Source: Halobacteriales archaeon QS_4_70_19 (lineage in GTDB: Archaea; Halobacteriota; Halobacteria; Halobacteriales; Haloarculaceae). From it: a stretch of DNA of 33,697 nt. Where the stretch lies: positions 1 to 33,697 of the forward strand of contig PXRM01000005.1 of the NCBI GenBank assembly GCA_003020985.1. Reading direction: 5' to 3'. Positions 17,424-25,549 of this stretch are shown here, piece after piece. Numbering within the stretch: the stretch's first letter is position 1; each line of letters starts with the position of its first letter. The notes under the pieces were generated by a model. The model did no database searches, was not told where the DNA came from, and saw only the letters and a program-made list of their open reading frames with translations. A program made the position numbers and the translations under genes.

Positions 17424-18629
17424 CTACATGCCTTTCGCCATCAGCCGACTCCGGATCAGGTCGGCGTCCTTGTTGCCGGCACCGGTGTTCAGGAGGACGA
17501 TGGTGTCGTCCTCGTCGAACTCGCCGGTCCGGGCCAGCTCCCAGGCGCCGGACGCCGCGGCGGCGCAGGACACGCCCATCTCCAGCCCCTCGTGCAGCGC
17601 GACGGTCGCGGCGGCGTCCATGACGTCCTGGTCGTCGGTCGCGACCGCGCCGCCGCCGGACTCGCGGACGGCCTCCAGCACGAACCGACTCGCGCCGGGG
17701 TCCGGAATCTCGATGCCGCCGCAGATGGTGTCAGGGTACTCCCAGGGCTCGTGCTCGTCGCGGCCCTCCTCGAACGCCTCCACGATGGGGGCACAGCCCT
17801 CCGACTGGGCCGCGTAGAGGGGCGGCAGCTCGTCGACCAGTCCCAGCTCGCGGAGCTCGCGGGCGGCCTTGTGCATTCCGACGAGGCCGACGCCGCCGCC
17901 GGTCGGGTAGACGACGGCGTCCGGCGTCTCCCACTGGAGCTGCTCGATCAGCTCGTAGTACATTGTCTTCTTGCCCTCGTGGCGGTACGGCGTCACGAAC
18001 GTCTGGAGGGAGTAGTAGTCGTCGCGCTCCGCCATCACGTCCTCGTACGCCTCGACGGCGTCGCCGATCTGTCCCTCGACGACGTACATGTCGCCGCCGT
18101 GGACGTTGATCATGGCCTTGTTGACGAACGAGGCGCGCGAGGGGACGAAGACGTGCGACTCCATCCCCGCGCGGGCGGCGTAGGCCGACGCCGCCTGGCC
18201 GGCGTTGCCCGCCGACGAGAGCGCCACGTCCGTCGCGCCGTGCTGGGCCGCGGCCGAGACCGCGACGGCCGCGCCGCGGTCCTTGAAGCTCCCGGTCGGA
18301 TTGCGGCCCTCGTCCTTTATCAGGACGCGCCCGACGCCCAGTTCCGCTGCCAGCCGCGGGCAGTCGACGAGCGGCGTCCCGCCCTCGTCCAGCGTCAGGG
18401 CCGCCTCGCGCGGGAACGGCAGGAGCGACTCGTAGCGCCAGATGCCCGCCCGCCCGGCGCGGATCGCGTCGCTCGCGAAGGAGTTGCGCGACGGGTCCAG
18501 CGCGTCGTAGTCGTACGTCGGGTCGAGGATGCCGCCACAGTCCGGGCACCGCCCCGGCTCGTCGGCGGCGTCGAACGACCCCCCGCAGTCCAGGCACTCC
18601 AGTCCGACGAACGCCTCGGTCGTCTGCAT
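17424..18629 (-). CDS. thrC: Threonine synthase
   Basis: PLP enzyme converting O-phosphohomoserine to threonine, the last step of threonine synthesis in the cytoplasm. The 401-residue product begins with a zinc ribbon (Cys12, Cys15, Cys28, Cys31), typical of archaeal threonine synthases. It then shows the PLP-binding NPTGSFKDRG with Lys116, the phosphate-binding TGGGVGLVG near 240, and the C-terminal LLNTGAGNKD. ATG 18629 begins right at the zinc ribbon. It is divergent from the Trx-CcdA gene, sharing a 143-nt promoter region. Confidence 0.94.
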   Translation of the reverse strand: MQTTEAFVGLECLDCGGSFDAADEPGRCPDCGGILDPTYDYDALDPSRNSFASDAIRAGRAGIWRYESLLPFPREAALTLDEGGTPLVDCPRLAAELGVGRVLIKDEGRNPTGSFKDRGAAVAVSAAAQHGATDVALSSAGNAGQAASAYAARAGMESHVFVPSRASFVNKAMINVHGGDMYVVEGQIGDAVEAYEDVMAERDDYYSLQTFVTPYRHEGKKTMYYELIEQLQWETPDAVVYPTGGGVGLVGMHKAARELRELGLVDELPPLYAAQSEGCAPIVEAFEEGRDEHEPWEYPDTICGGIEIPDPGASRFVLEAVRESGGGAVATDDQDVMDAAATVALHEGLEMGVSCAAAASGAWELARTGEFDEDDTIVLLNTGAGNKDADLIRSRLMAKGM

Positions 18630-18740
18630 GTCCGTGTTTCGAGTCGGGCGGGCAAAGACCTGTTCGTCGCCGTCGACGGACGCTTCTCCGGCCCCCGGGC
18701 CGACCGAAACATAGACGCAGTTCGAACGGAGTTCGCAAAA

Positions 18741-18750
18741 CCGCTTAACC
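18741..18750 (+). promoter_or_regulatory. Candidate promoter element of the Trx-CcdA gene
   Basis: The sequence ccgcttaacc, preceded by an A-run, sits about 26 nt upstream of ATG 18773. That is the spacing of a haloarchaeal TATA element to a leaderless or near-leaderless start. Confidence 0.4.
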
Positions 18751-18772
18751 GGACTTCGCCGTCGTATCGGGT

Positions 18773-20161
18773 ATGAGTCCTGCAGACCCCGACAGCGGAT
18801 GGAGCGACAGCCCGTCGCGGCGCCGACTCCTTGCGGCGACGGGCGGCCTCGGCGCGACGCTGCTCGTCGGCTGTACCGGGACCCCCGGCGGTGGCAGTGA
18901 CGACGGCGGGAGTGGCGATGGCGGTAGCAGCGACGGTGGCGGTGGCGGAAGTACTGACGGCGACGGTAGCGGAAGTACCGATGGCGACGGAAGTATCGAC
19001 GGTGACGAGGGAGTGAGCGGCGACCGAAGTACCGACGGCGACGGGGGAGTGGGCGGCGACGGCTCGGACGGCATGGCCGCGTGGCGGACGACGGAGCTGA
19101 CGACCGTCCGCGGCGGGGAGTCGTCCACCATTGAGGAACTGTCGGCGCCCGTCCTCGTGCAGTCGTTCGCGGTCTGGTGCCCGAAGTGCCAGCGCCAGTC
19201 CGAGCGGCTGGCGGGGGTCGCCGACTCCGTCACCGTGCTCGGGCTGAACACGGACCCGAACGAGGACGCCGAGAAGGTCCGGAACCACGCCGAGCGCAAC
19301 GGCTTCGACTGGCGGTTCGCCGTCGCGCCGACCGGGATGACAGAGTCGCTCATCGACGCGTTCGGAACCACCGTGACGAACGCGCCGAGCACGCCCATCA
19401 TCGCCGCCTGCGGCGACGGGAGCGCGTCGTTCATGTCGGGCGGCAGTCGACGGGCGAACTCCGGAGCGCCGCCGAGGACTGCTGAGATGGGCCTCCTCGG
19501 GCAGCTGGCGACCTCCTGCACCCTCGGTCTGGCGACGCCGCTCTCGGCGGTGTGCGTCATCCCGCTGTACCCCGGCTTCCTCGCGTTCCTGTCGGGCCAG
19601 GACGAGGACACTCCCTCCATCGCTGTCCTCGGGGGGCTGGTCGCGCTGGGCGTCATCGTGTTCATGGCCGCCGTCGGCGTCCTGTTCACCACGCTGCTGG
19701 AGGTCTCGCTGACCGCCGTCGTCGAGCAGGTGTCGGTGCCGGCGTTCGCCCTGCTCGCGCTGCTCGGGGTCGTCCTGGTGGCGGACCTCCACCCCCAGTC
19801 GCGGCTCCCGACCGTCGAGCCACCGGGGACCCGCTACCCGTCGCTGTCGGCGTTCCTCTACGGCGCCTTCTTCGGCGCCATCGTCCTTCCCTGCAACCCG
19901 GGATTCATGTCCGTCTTTTTCGCCCGCGCGTTCCTGTTCGCGGACCCGGTGGCGAGCGTCACCAGCTTCGGCGTCTTCAGCGTCGGCATGGCCACGCCGC
20001 TGCTCGCGTTCGCCGTCGTCTCCGAGAGCGCCCGGAACCGTGTCCTTGACCTGCTGACGAGCCACCGCCGCGCAGTCGAGGCGACCACCGGATTGGCGCT
20101 GCTGGCCATCTCGGTCTACTACCTCCTGTTCGTCTTCGAGGTCGTCGGGTCGCTCGGCTGA
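18773..20161 (+). CDS. Thioredoxin-like lipoprotein fused to CcdA/DsbD-type membrane domain
   Basis: A 462-residue fusion. Residues 15-34 are a Tat signal with lipobox (RRRLL ... LLVGC, lipid-anchored Cys34). Residues 37-100 are a Gly/Ser/Asp repeat linker. Residues 105-220 form a thioredoxin fold with WCPKC (Cys136, Cys139). Residues 240-460 are a six-helix CcdA domain with VCVIPLYPGF and LPCNPGFM, the paired cysteines moving electrons across the membrane. In the +1-shifted frame just before the join, the sequence reads STGELRSAAEDC and then a TGA at 19483-19485, followed at once by ATG 19487, which opens the CcdA part. I infer two originally adjacent genes joined by loss of one base near 19444. 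It probably maintains the redox state of exported proteins or cytochromes. Confidence 0.88.
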   Translation: MSPADPDSGWSDSPSRRRLLAATGGLGATLLVGCTGTPGGGSDDGGSGDGGSSDGGGGGSTDGDGSGSTDGDGSIDGDEGVSGDRSTDGDGGVGGDGSDGMAAWRTTELTTVRGGESSTIEELSAPVLVQSFAVWCPKCQRQSERLAGVADSVTVLGLNTDPNEDAEKVRNHAERNGFDWRFAVAPTGMTESLIDAFGTTVTNAPSTPIIAACGDGSASFMSGGSRRANSGAPPRTAEMGLLGQLATSCTLGLATPLSAVCVIPLYPGFLAFLSGQDEDTPSIAVLGGLVALGVIVFMAAVGVLFTTLLEVSLTAVVEQVSVPAFALLALLGVVLVADLHPQSRLPTVEPPGTRYPSLSAFLYGAFFGAIVLPCNPGFMSVFFARAFLFADPVASVTSFGVFSVGMATPLLAFAVVSESARNRVLDLLTSHRRAVEATTGLALLAISVYYLLFVFEVVGSLG

Positions 20162-20394
20162 CGCGGGGTGCGCCGGAAGCGCTCCGTCTCGACTCCAGAA
20201 GCGGATGTTCTTCGTACTCTCTCGAACGACACCACCGGCGGCAGATTCTCGGGAAATCCCCAATGTTCTCACCTTACCTGCCATGGTTCGGAGCATACCC
20301 CGAGTAGCTCACTCCTCCGGCTCCACCCCTGTGACGAGCCCTCCCCGCGGCCGCGACGACAGCGGTTTAGTCCCCGCCGGGAGAACCGGCGTCC

Positions 20395-21681
20395 ATGACC
20401 GATGTCGCCGTCGTCGGCGGTGGGCTCGCGGGGCTGGTCGCCGCCGGACGACTCGCGGAGGCCGGTGCCCGGGTGGAGCTGTTCGAGCGCCGGGAGACGC
20501 TCGGTGGCCGCGTCCGGAGCACGCACGACGGCCGCTACACCTTCGACCGCGGGTTCCAGGTGCTGTTCACCGCCTACCCGGCCGCACGGCGGGAGCTCGA
20601 CCTCGACCGGCTCGACCTCCGGGAGTTCCCACCCGGCGCCATCATCTGCCGACCGGGGGAGCGTTCGACGCTGTCGGACCCGCTGCGGGACCCCGGCGCC
20701 GCCGTCGAGACGCTGCTGAACCGCGACGTCCGGCTGGCCGACAAGCTCCGGCTGTTCCGGCTCCAGCGCGACCTCGAGGGACGGTCCGAGCGGGAGCTCT
20801 TCGCCGGGGAGGACGGCTCCATCCGCGAGTTCCTCGCCGACTACGGCTTCTCGCGGGCGTTCGTCGAGAACTTCGCCGAGCCGTTCTACGGCGGGGTGAC
20901 GCTGGACCGGTCGCTGGGCTCGTCGGCCGCGGTCTTCCGGTACACCTTCCGGTGCCTCTCGGAGGGGGCCATCGCCGTCCCGGCGGCGGGGATGAGCGCC
21001 ATCCCGGAACAGCTCGCGCGCCGGGCCGAGCGCGCCGACGCCACGCTCCACACGGAGATGCCCGTGACAGCCGTCGAGCCGACCGCGGCCGACCCGCGGA
21101 CCGGCTCCGTCACGCTGACCCTGGACGGGGTGAGCGGCACTCGGACGTTCGACGCCTGCGTGGTCGCGACGAACCCGAAGGCGGCGACGGAGCTGACCGA
21201 CGTCGCGACGCCGGACGAGACGCGGGGCTGCACGACCGCGTACTACTCACTCCCGGCGCACAAGGACCTCCGGACCGGCGGGCGCATTCTGCTGAACGCG
21301 GCCGACGAGCGCCCCAACGAGGTCGTCCCGCTCTCGGCGGTCGCGCCGGAGTACGCGCCCGAGGACCGACGGCTCCTGAGCGCGACGTGGCTCGGCATTC
21401 CGGACGCCGACGACGCCGAACTGGCCGAGGAGGCCCGCGGCGCGCTCTCCGACTGGTTCCCGGAGCACCGCTTCGACGAACTCGAACACGAGCACACCAG
21501 CCGCGTCGAGTTCGCCCAGTTCGACCAGCCCCCCGGCTTCCGCGACCGTCTCCCCGGACCCCGCGAGCCGGCCGGTCCGGTCTACCTCGCCGGCGACTAC
21601 ACGGGCTGGTCCTCCATCCACGCGGCGCTCGATTCGGGCGGCCACGCGGCCGGGGCGGTGCTGGACGAGCAGGGCGTCTGA
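20395..21681 (+). CDS. FAD-dependent amine-oxidase/phytoene-desaturase-like oxidoreductase
   Basis: Flavoprotein of 428 residues in the protoporphyrinogen oxidase/phytoene desaturase/monoamine oxidase superfamily. The N-terminal Rossmann motif is VAVVGGGLAGLVAA (about residues 4-17) with the following Glu in ELFERRETLGGRVRS, where the GG(R) motif contacts FAD. The C-terminal FAD motif is VYLAGDYTGWSSIHAALDSG. Members act in carotenoid or isoprenoid desaturation, but this lineage has no assigned substrate. ATG 20395 is at the start of the Rossmann strand. The 230-nt gap upstream shows no gene. Its TGA stop touches the large palindrome at 21681. Confidence 0.88.
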   Translation: MTDVAVVGGGLAGLVAAGRLAEAGARVELFERRETLGGRVRSTHDGRYTFDRGFQVLFTAYPAARRELDLDRLDLREFPPGAIICRPGERSTLSDPLRDPGAAVETLLNRDVRLADKLRLFRLQRDLEGRSERELFAGEDGSIREFLADYGFSRAFVENFAEPFYGGVTLDRSLGSSAAVFRYTFRCLSEGAIAVPAAGMSAIPEQLARRAERADATLHTEMPVTAVEPTAADPRTGSVTLTLDGVSGTRTFDACVVATNPKAATELTDVATPDETRGCTTAYYSLPAHKDLRTGGRILLNAADERPNEVVPLSAVAPEYAPEDRRLLSATWLGIPDADDAELAEEARGALSDWFPEHRFDELEHEHTSRVEFAQFDQPPGFRDRLPGPREPAGPVYLAGDYTGWSSIHAALDSGGHAAGAVLDEQGV

Positions 21682-21762
21682 TACGGATTACGCTACGTCC
21701 GTTCCACATTGACCGCTTGCCCTCAGGCGGTCATCGTGGGAAACAGGTAGCGTAATCCGTAT
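21681..21762. repeat. 82-bp palindromic element between convergent genes
   Basis: The outer arms ATACGGATTACGCTAC (21681-21696) and its exact reverse complement (21747-21762) flank an imperfect middle. A second perfect stem is GACCGC (21711-21716) with GCGGTC (21727-21732) around a 10-nt loop. Folded as one hairpin, each arm is 36 nt with a partly mismatched zone between the two perfect parts. It begins on the last base of the FAD oxidoreductase stop codon. It may be a bidirectional terminator, or a miniature inverted-repeat element that inserted there. Confidence 0.85.
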
Positions 21763-21785
21763 GAGCCGCCGTCGGCGCGGACGGG

Positions 21786-22444
21786 TCACAGCAGCTCCCG
21801 GAACCGCCCGAGCGGCGGGAACGCCAGCGTCTCGTCGGCGTCCTCGTCGCGGACGACGGGCCGGAACGCGTCCGCGTTCGTGACGACGGGAGCATCAGTA
21901 CGTCCGCGCCGCGATAGCTGTCCGGGCCGTAGAGGTAGCAGGCGCGTCGCTGCCCCTCGATCTCGATGGTCGGGTGGTCGTGGCCCACCACGTACAGGTC
22001 GGCGTCGTCCGCGGCCGGTGGCTCGTGGCCGTGGCAGACGACCGTCTCGCGGTCGCCGTCGGGGAGCCGGACGCGGTCCTCGGTGGGGCCGTCCCAGAGC
22101 TCCGCTAGCATCGTGTCGTGGTTGCCCGGGGTCACGACCATCCGGGCGCCGGCCTCGCGGATCGCCTCCCGGAGGTCGCGGAGCGACTCGCGGACGCCGG
22201 TGGGGACGCTGCCGAACGAGTGGAGCAGGTCGCCCCCGACGACGAGCGCCTCCGGCTCGTACCTGTCGAGCAGCGCCGCCACGCGCTCGACGATGTCGCC
22301 GTCCTCGCCCAGCCGGAGCTGGACGTTCGAGGACTCGTCGCGGCCGAGGTGGGTGTCGGCGAGCACCAGCGCGTCGGCGCGGTCGAGGTAGACCGCGCGG
22401 TCGCGGAACCGCATCCCCTCGACGGTCGCGCCGCGCGTGGACAT
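21786..22444 (-). pseudogene. Metallophosphoesterase with 3' deletion and frameshift
   Basis: Calcineurin-like phosphoesterase of the archaeal SbcD/YfcE-like small type. Metal-binding motifs are complete: DTH (Asp30, His32), GGDLLH (Asp72), PGNHD (Asn108, His109), HGH (about 138-140) and GHDH (155-157). After [10 protein letters not shown] the sequence slips: the expected tail [18 protein letters not shown] ... FRELL with TGA at 21786-21788 is in another frame. The original gene spans 659 nt, not a multiple of three. The join (about 21880-21895) also seems to lack some 20 or more residues found in relatives, so I infer an out-of-frame deletion. The shifted frame reads on to 21731 inside the palindrome. 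Catalytic residues all lie before the break, so some activity may remain. Confidence 0.75.
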
Positions 22445-22517
22445 GTCTCCCCGTTGCAGCGCGGCGGCGAAAAGGCTCCCGGCTGGCCGGGGAGCGAGCG
22501 CGCGGACCTCGCCGGGT

Positions 22518-22784
22518 TCAGACCGCGAGGTCGCTCTTCTCGCTCAGCACGTCGACCGCGGCGGCGTCGACGTCCATCACGTCCATGTGCATCGGGATGA
22601 AGTCCCGGCGCTCGAAGGTCTCGCGCTCGTCCTCGGTGCCGACGGTGCACCAGAGCTGGACACGGTCGGGGCCGTGCCAGTCGCCCTGCCGGGCGACCCC
22701 GAAGCAGACCAGTTCCTCGCCGTCCACCTCGATGACGGCGTCCTTCCGGATGCCGGGGTTTCCGTGGATGATGAGCCGCTTCAT
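22518..22784 (-). CDS. Small conserved haloarchaeal protein (HAH_0734-like)
   Basis: An 88-residue acidic protein. From memory it resembles the haloarchaeal family annotated as HAH_0734, of unknown function. It begins [17 protein letters not shown], has a short beta-rich body with [14 protein letters not shown], and ends in a helix [16 protein letters not shown]. It has no membrane segment or signal. It is divergent from rpl44e, with about 200 nt between the starts, and follows the direction of the metallophosphoesterase gene. Confidence 0.75.
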   Translation of the reverse strand: MKRLIIHGNPGIRKDAVIEVDGEELVCFGVARQGDWHGPDRVQLWCTVGTEDERETFERRDFIPMHMDVMDVDAAAVDVLSEKSDLAV

Positions 22785-22903
22785 GCGCCCACGTTGCGAG
22801 CATCGGTGGTTAAGCGTGTCGAAGCGCCGAGCCGACCGGCCGTCCCGTGGTCGGCCAGCGGCCCGACGTGTAGCAACGCCGGCCGGGGCGTCGCTGGCCT
22901 CGC

Positions 22904-22953
22904 CGGGCGTATCGTGGAATCGGGCCCGCGGGCGTATCGTGGAACCGAACCCG
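22904..22953 (+). repeat. 25-bp tandem repeat upstream of rpl44e
   Basis: Copy 1 is 22904-22928 and copy 2 is 22929-22953. Both begin cgggcgtatcgtggaa and end cccg, with three differences between them. The array ends exactly where the TATA-like cgttttacc of rpl44e begins. Confidence 0.85.
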
Positions 22954-22961
22954 TTTTACCC
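22953..22961 (+). promoter_or_regulatory. Candidate TATA element of rpl44e
   Basis: The sequence gttttaccc lies about 27-34 nt before ATG 22987, the spacing expected for a leaderless or very short-leader ribosomal protein mRNA. Confidence 0.45.
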
Positions 22962-22986
22962 CCCGACGCGCTACCGTCGGCAAACT

Positions 22987-23268
22987 ATGGAGATGCCACG
23001 CCGGTTCAACACGTACTGCCCGTTCTGTAACGAACACCACCAGGTCGAGGTGGAGAAGGTCCGCACCGGCCGCTCCTCGGGGACGAAGTGGGACGCCCGC
23101 CGGACCCGCCGGGGCAAGAGCGTCATCGGCAACGCCGGGCGCTTCTCGAAGGTGCCCGGTGGCGACAAGCCGACCAAGAAGACCGACCTGCGCTACCGCT
23201 GCTCGGACTGCGGAAAGGCCCACCTCCGCGAGGGATGGCGCGCGGGCAAACTGGAGCTGACCGACTGA
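22987..23268 (+). CDS. rpl44e: 50S ribosomal protein L44e
   Basis: Archaeal large-subunit protein near the E site, 93 residues, the usual length. Two CxxC pairs (Cys11/Cys14 and Cys72/Cys75) form the zinc ribbon. The basic middle [28 protein letters not shown] contacts rRNA and tRNA and includes the conserved GGDKPTKK. Its stop TGA overlaps the ATG of rps27e by one base, so translation is coupled. ATG 22987 is preferred to Met3. Confidence 0.96.
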   Translation: MEMPRRFNTYCPFCNEHHQVEVEKVRTGRSSGTKWDARRTRRGKSVIGNAGRFSKVPGGDKPTKKTDLRYRCSDCGKAHLREGWRAGKLELTD

Positions 23269-23450
23269 TGTCGGGAGACTTCCTCCGCGTCAAGTGCCCG
23301 GACTGCGAGAACGAGCAGACCGTCTTCGGCAAGGCCTCGACGGAGGTCGCGTGCGCCGTCTGCGGCCACGTCCTCGTCCGTCCCACCGGCGGCCTCGCCG
23401 AGGTCGAGGCCGAGGTGCTGGACGTCGTCGAGTCCCGCGCCAGCGCGTAG
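23268..23450 (+). CDS. rps27e: 30S ribosomal protein S27e
   Basis: Small-subunit zinc-ribbon protein, 60 residues. The four zinc ligands are Cys10, Cys13, Cys29 and Cys32 (VKCPDCEN and ACAVCGHVLVRPTGG). It starts on the A of the overlapping TGATG with rpl44e. In many haloarchaea the aIF2-alpha and nop10 genes follow on the same strand; here the next gene is on the opposite strand. Confidence 0.95.
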   Translation: MSGDFLRVKCPDCENEQTVFGKASTEVACAVCGHVLVRPTGGLAEVEAEVLDVVESRASA

Positions 23451-23546
23451 GCCGGACCGGCTTCTCCCCGTTCTCCGATCCGCCAGCGACGGCACCGGGC
23501 GGCCGGCGTCGACGACCGGCGACGGCGGTCGACCGGCGCCGCTCGC

Positions 23547-24521
23547 TCAGTCCGGCGTGCCCGACGCGACCGACCGGTAGGCGTCGTCGAGTTCGCGGGC
23601 CACGCCGTCGACGTACTCCTCGAACGACGAGCACATCAGACAGTCCTCGCCGTCCGTGTAGAACTCCCGGAACACGGGGATGTCGCTGAGGACGACCGCC
23701 TTCCCGCAGCTCATCGCCTCCAGCACGACGATGCCCTGGTTCTCGTCCTTCGTGGGGAGGAGGAACACGTCGCCGGCGCCGTACGCGCCGCGGACGTCGT
23801 CGACCCAGCCGGTGAACGTCACGTTCGCGGGCGGGTCGCTCGTCCACTGCTTCACGACGGGCGAGGCGTGCGGCCCCTCGTCGACGTGCCCGAACCAGGT
23901 GAAGTCGTAGTCGACTCGCTGCGCCAGTTCGCAGAACGTCGTCAGCCCCTTGCGCTCGAAGACGCTCCCGACGGAGAACACGCTCATCCCCTCGATATCG
24001 TAGCGGTCGCGGTACTCGTCCCGGAGGCGCTCGTGGCCCGCCAGCCGGTCGGCGTTGACCCCGTTCGTGATCTGCCGGACGGGCGCGTCCACCGGGTAGG
24101 ACGTGACGTTCGAGCGGGTGTACGCCGAGGGGACGAGGACCAGGTCGGCCTGCGAGTAGAACCACCGGAGGTAGCGCCGGAGCGGTCCCGTCACCCGGGA
24201 GGAGAAGCGGAACGACTCCGCGAAGTCCTCGGCAGTGACGTGCGCGTGCAGCACCAGCGGGATGTCGTTCCGCCGGGCGTGCCGGGCCACCGCGACACTC
24301 CCGGGGCCGATGACGTTGCAGTGCGCGAGGTCGTACGCCCTGAAGAAGCGGTCGCCGAGCAGGCGCCGCCCCGCCGCCGAGAGGGGCGAGCCCCCGGTCC
24401 AGGGCGAGGTCTCGACGACGTGGCCGGTGTCGGCCAGCGCCGCCCGCTGGTGGGCGGTACTGGTCCCGATGCCGCTGCGCTCCAACCGGTCCTCCAGTTC
24501 GAGGTAGTTGAGGACCCGCAT
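23547..24521 (-). CDS. Glycosyltransferase family 4
   Basis: Transfers sugar from a nucleotide-sugar donor; it has the two-Rossmann GT-B fold and acts at the cytoplasmic membrane face. The 324-residue product has a short N-terminal acceptor domain with LVLHAHVTAEDF (89-100), and a donor domain with NGVN (153-156), VFSVGSVFERKGL (181-193) and the retaining-enzyme EX7E motif Glu260/Glu268 in KDENQGIVVLEAM. It resembles lipid glucosyltransferases or N-glycan and polysaccharide GT4 enzymes. No agl-type genes are nearby to choose between them. ATG 24521 starts the first beta strand MRVLNYL. Confidence 0.9.
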   Translation of the reverse strand: MRVLNYLELEDRLERSGIGTSTAHQRAALADTGHVVETSPWTGGSPLSAAGRRLLGDRFFRAYDLAHCNVIGPGSVAVARHARRNDIPLVLHAHVTAEDFAESFRFSSRVTGPLRRYLRWFYSQADLVLVPSAYTRSNVTSYPVDAPVRQITNGVNADRLAGHERLRDEYRDRYDIEGMSVFSVGSVFERKGLTTFCELAQRVDYDFTWFGHVDEGPHASPVVKQWTSDPPANVTFTGWVDDVRGAYGAGDVFLLPTKDENQGIVVLEAMSCGKAVVLSDIPVFREFYTDGEDCLMCSSFEEYVDGVARELDDAYRSVASGTPD

Positions 24522-24609
24522 TCGTCCCCGACGGTGCACCGGGGCGCGCTAAACGCTGTCGCTGTCCATAGCAATGTAGATGCGAATGCCACTATCTGTG
24601 CATGGGTCC

Positions 24610-24852
24610 CTACCTTTTTTGAGTGAGTAGGAACACGGAGTTGAATTTCATATTACCATATTCCAGCCCAGTTCTTCGCACACGGAATTCGGGATACCCT
24701 TCAGCCACTCGCTTCATTATGTTCTTCCCGAAACGCGCGTGAACGTCTCGAATTTTCTCGCGCCGGTCTTCGATTAACCGACCGACGCTGAGCGGTCGCT
24801 CACCGAGCAGTTTCGCTGACGTATCCCTCCGCAATCGGGGAGTTTCGCTCAT
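24610..24852 (-). CDS. Small hypothetical protein in AT-rich island
   Basis: An 80-residue basic protein, unusual among its acidic neighbours, from ATG 24852. It begins MSETPRLRRDTSAKLLGERPLS, has a charged helical middle, and ends in alternating residues EYGNMKFNSVFLLTQKR that look like terminal beta strands. The family is unknown. It may be the 3' remainder of a larger protein. The region is more AT-rich than the core, and the frame can be extended upstream to 24975 with less protein-like sequence. Confidence 0.45.
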   Translation of the reverse strand: MSETPRLRRDTSAKLLGERPLSVGRLIEDRREKIRDVHARFGKNIMKRVAEGYPEFRVRRTGLEYGNMKFNSVFLLTQKR

Positions 24853-25015
24853 CTGGAAAGTTCCGGCTGTATTGCAGGCATATCTTTCTATATGAATCAT
24901 GATGGAAACCCCGGTAACTTGAGCGTGCGTAGTTGGCGATGAGGATGGTTGATAGGGACAACCCATCTTTGACATATCAAAAAGCCCGTTGCTACTGGCC
25001 CTCTAAGTTCACTGT

Positions 25016-25549
25016 ATGAAACGACGACAACTGCTGTCATCGGTTCCCATTGGGGTGTTAGCCGGTTGTGTGTCAAGTCCGGTCGCACCCGGTGATACCA
25101 ATACATCAAGTCCCACAGTGACGACTACCACGGAGTCGGCGACTCCCTCAGCGACACCACAACCAGTTTCAACCAATAAGTGTCCATCCTCTGTTTCGTT
25201 TTGGGACCCTCATGGAAACCAAGGTGAAGGGTGGTCGTCGGACTTGATACGGGTCACTCACTCAGCCTACGATAAAGGGAAACAGGTGTTCATCGTGGCC
25301 TATGAAGGGGATACGCTCCTCGGGATTGGTGAAGGCAGAGCAGGGGTCCATGACTGGACGCCGGAGATAGAGCTGCAGAAGTCTCTGCACGGGAATCACA
25401 CCATTCGAGCAGTCGCCTATGTGGACACGAACGAGAGCATGGCGTTTGACCGTGGCACTGACCGCCCCTGTCAATTCAAAGGTGGGCGCGTGCAGGCTGG
25501 ACCCACGGAGTTTGATTTCAGTTCGTTCGAGAAAACTGACCGTACGTGA
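25016..25549 (+). CDS. Tat-type lipoprotein, unknown function
   Basis: A 177-residue secreted protein. The signal MKRRQLLSSVPIGVLAGC has paired arginines and a lipobox, with lipid attachment at Cys18. Residues 20-50 are a Thr/Ser/Pro spacer, a common site of O-glycosylation in haloarchaea. The rest forms a beta-rich domain with two further cysteines (near 56 and 151) and FDRGTDRPC, somewhat like the extracellular DUF7282-type domains. Base composition is lower in GC than the core genes and it sits directly before a transposase remnant, so it may be acquired. Its stop overlaps the first bases of the remnant. Confidence 0.7.
   Translation: MKRRQLLSSVPIGVLAGCVSSPVAPGDTNTSSPTVTTTTESATPSATPQPVSTNKCPSSVSFWDPHGNQGEGWSSDLIRVTHSAYDKGKQVFIVAYEGDTLLGIGEGRAGVHDWTPEIELQKSLHGNHTIRAVAYVDTNESMAFDRGTDRPCQFKGGRVQAGPTEFDFSSFEKTDRT

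Noticed and set aside
20162..20394. Possible short coding frame between the Trx-CcdA gene and the FAD oxidoreductase gene
   Set aside because: Frames here show no protein-like composition and the region has mixed base content; treated as intergenic.
23290..24165. 291-codon minus-strand frame across rps27e and the glycosyltransferase 3' half
   Set aside because: It is Arg-rich shadow translation, out of frame with the glycosyltransferase whose EX7E motif is intact.
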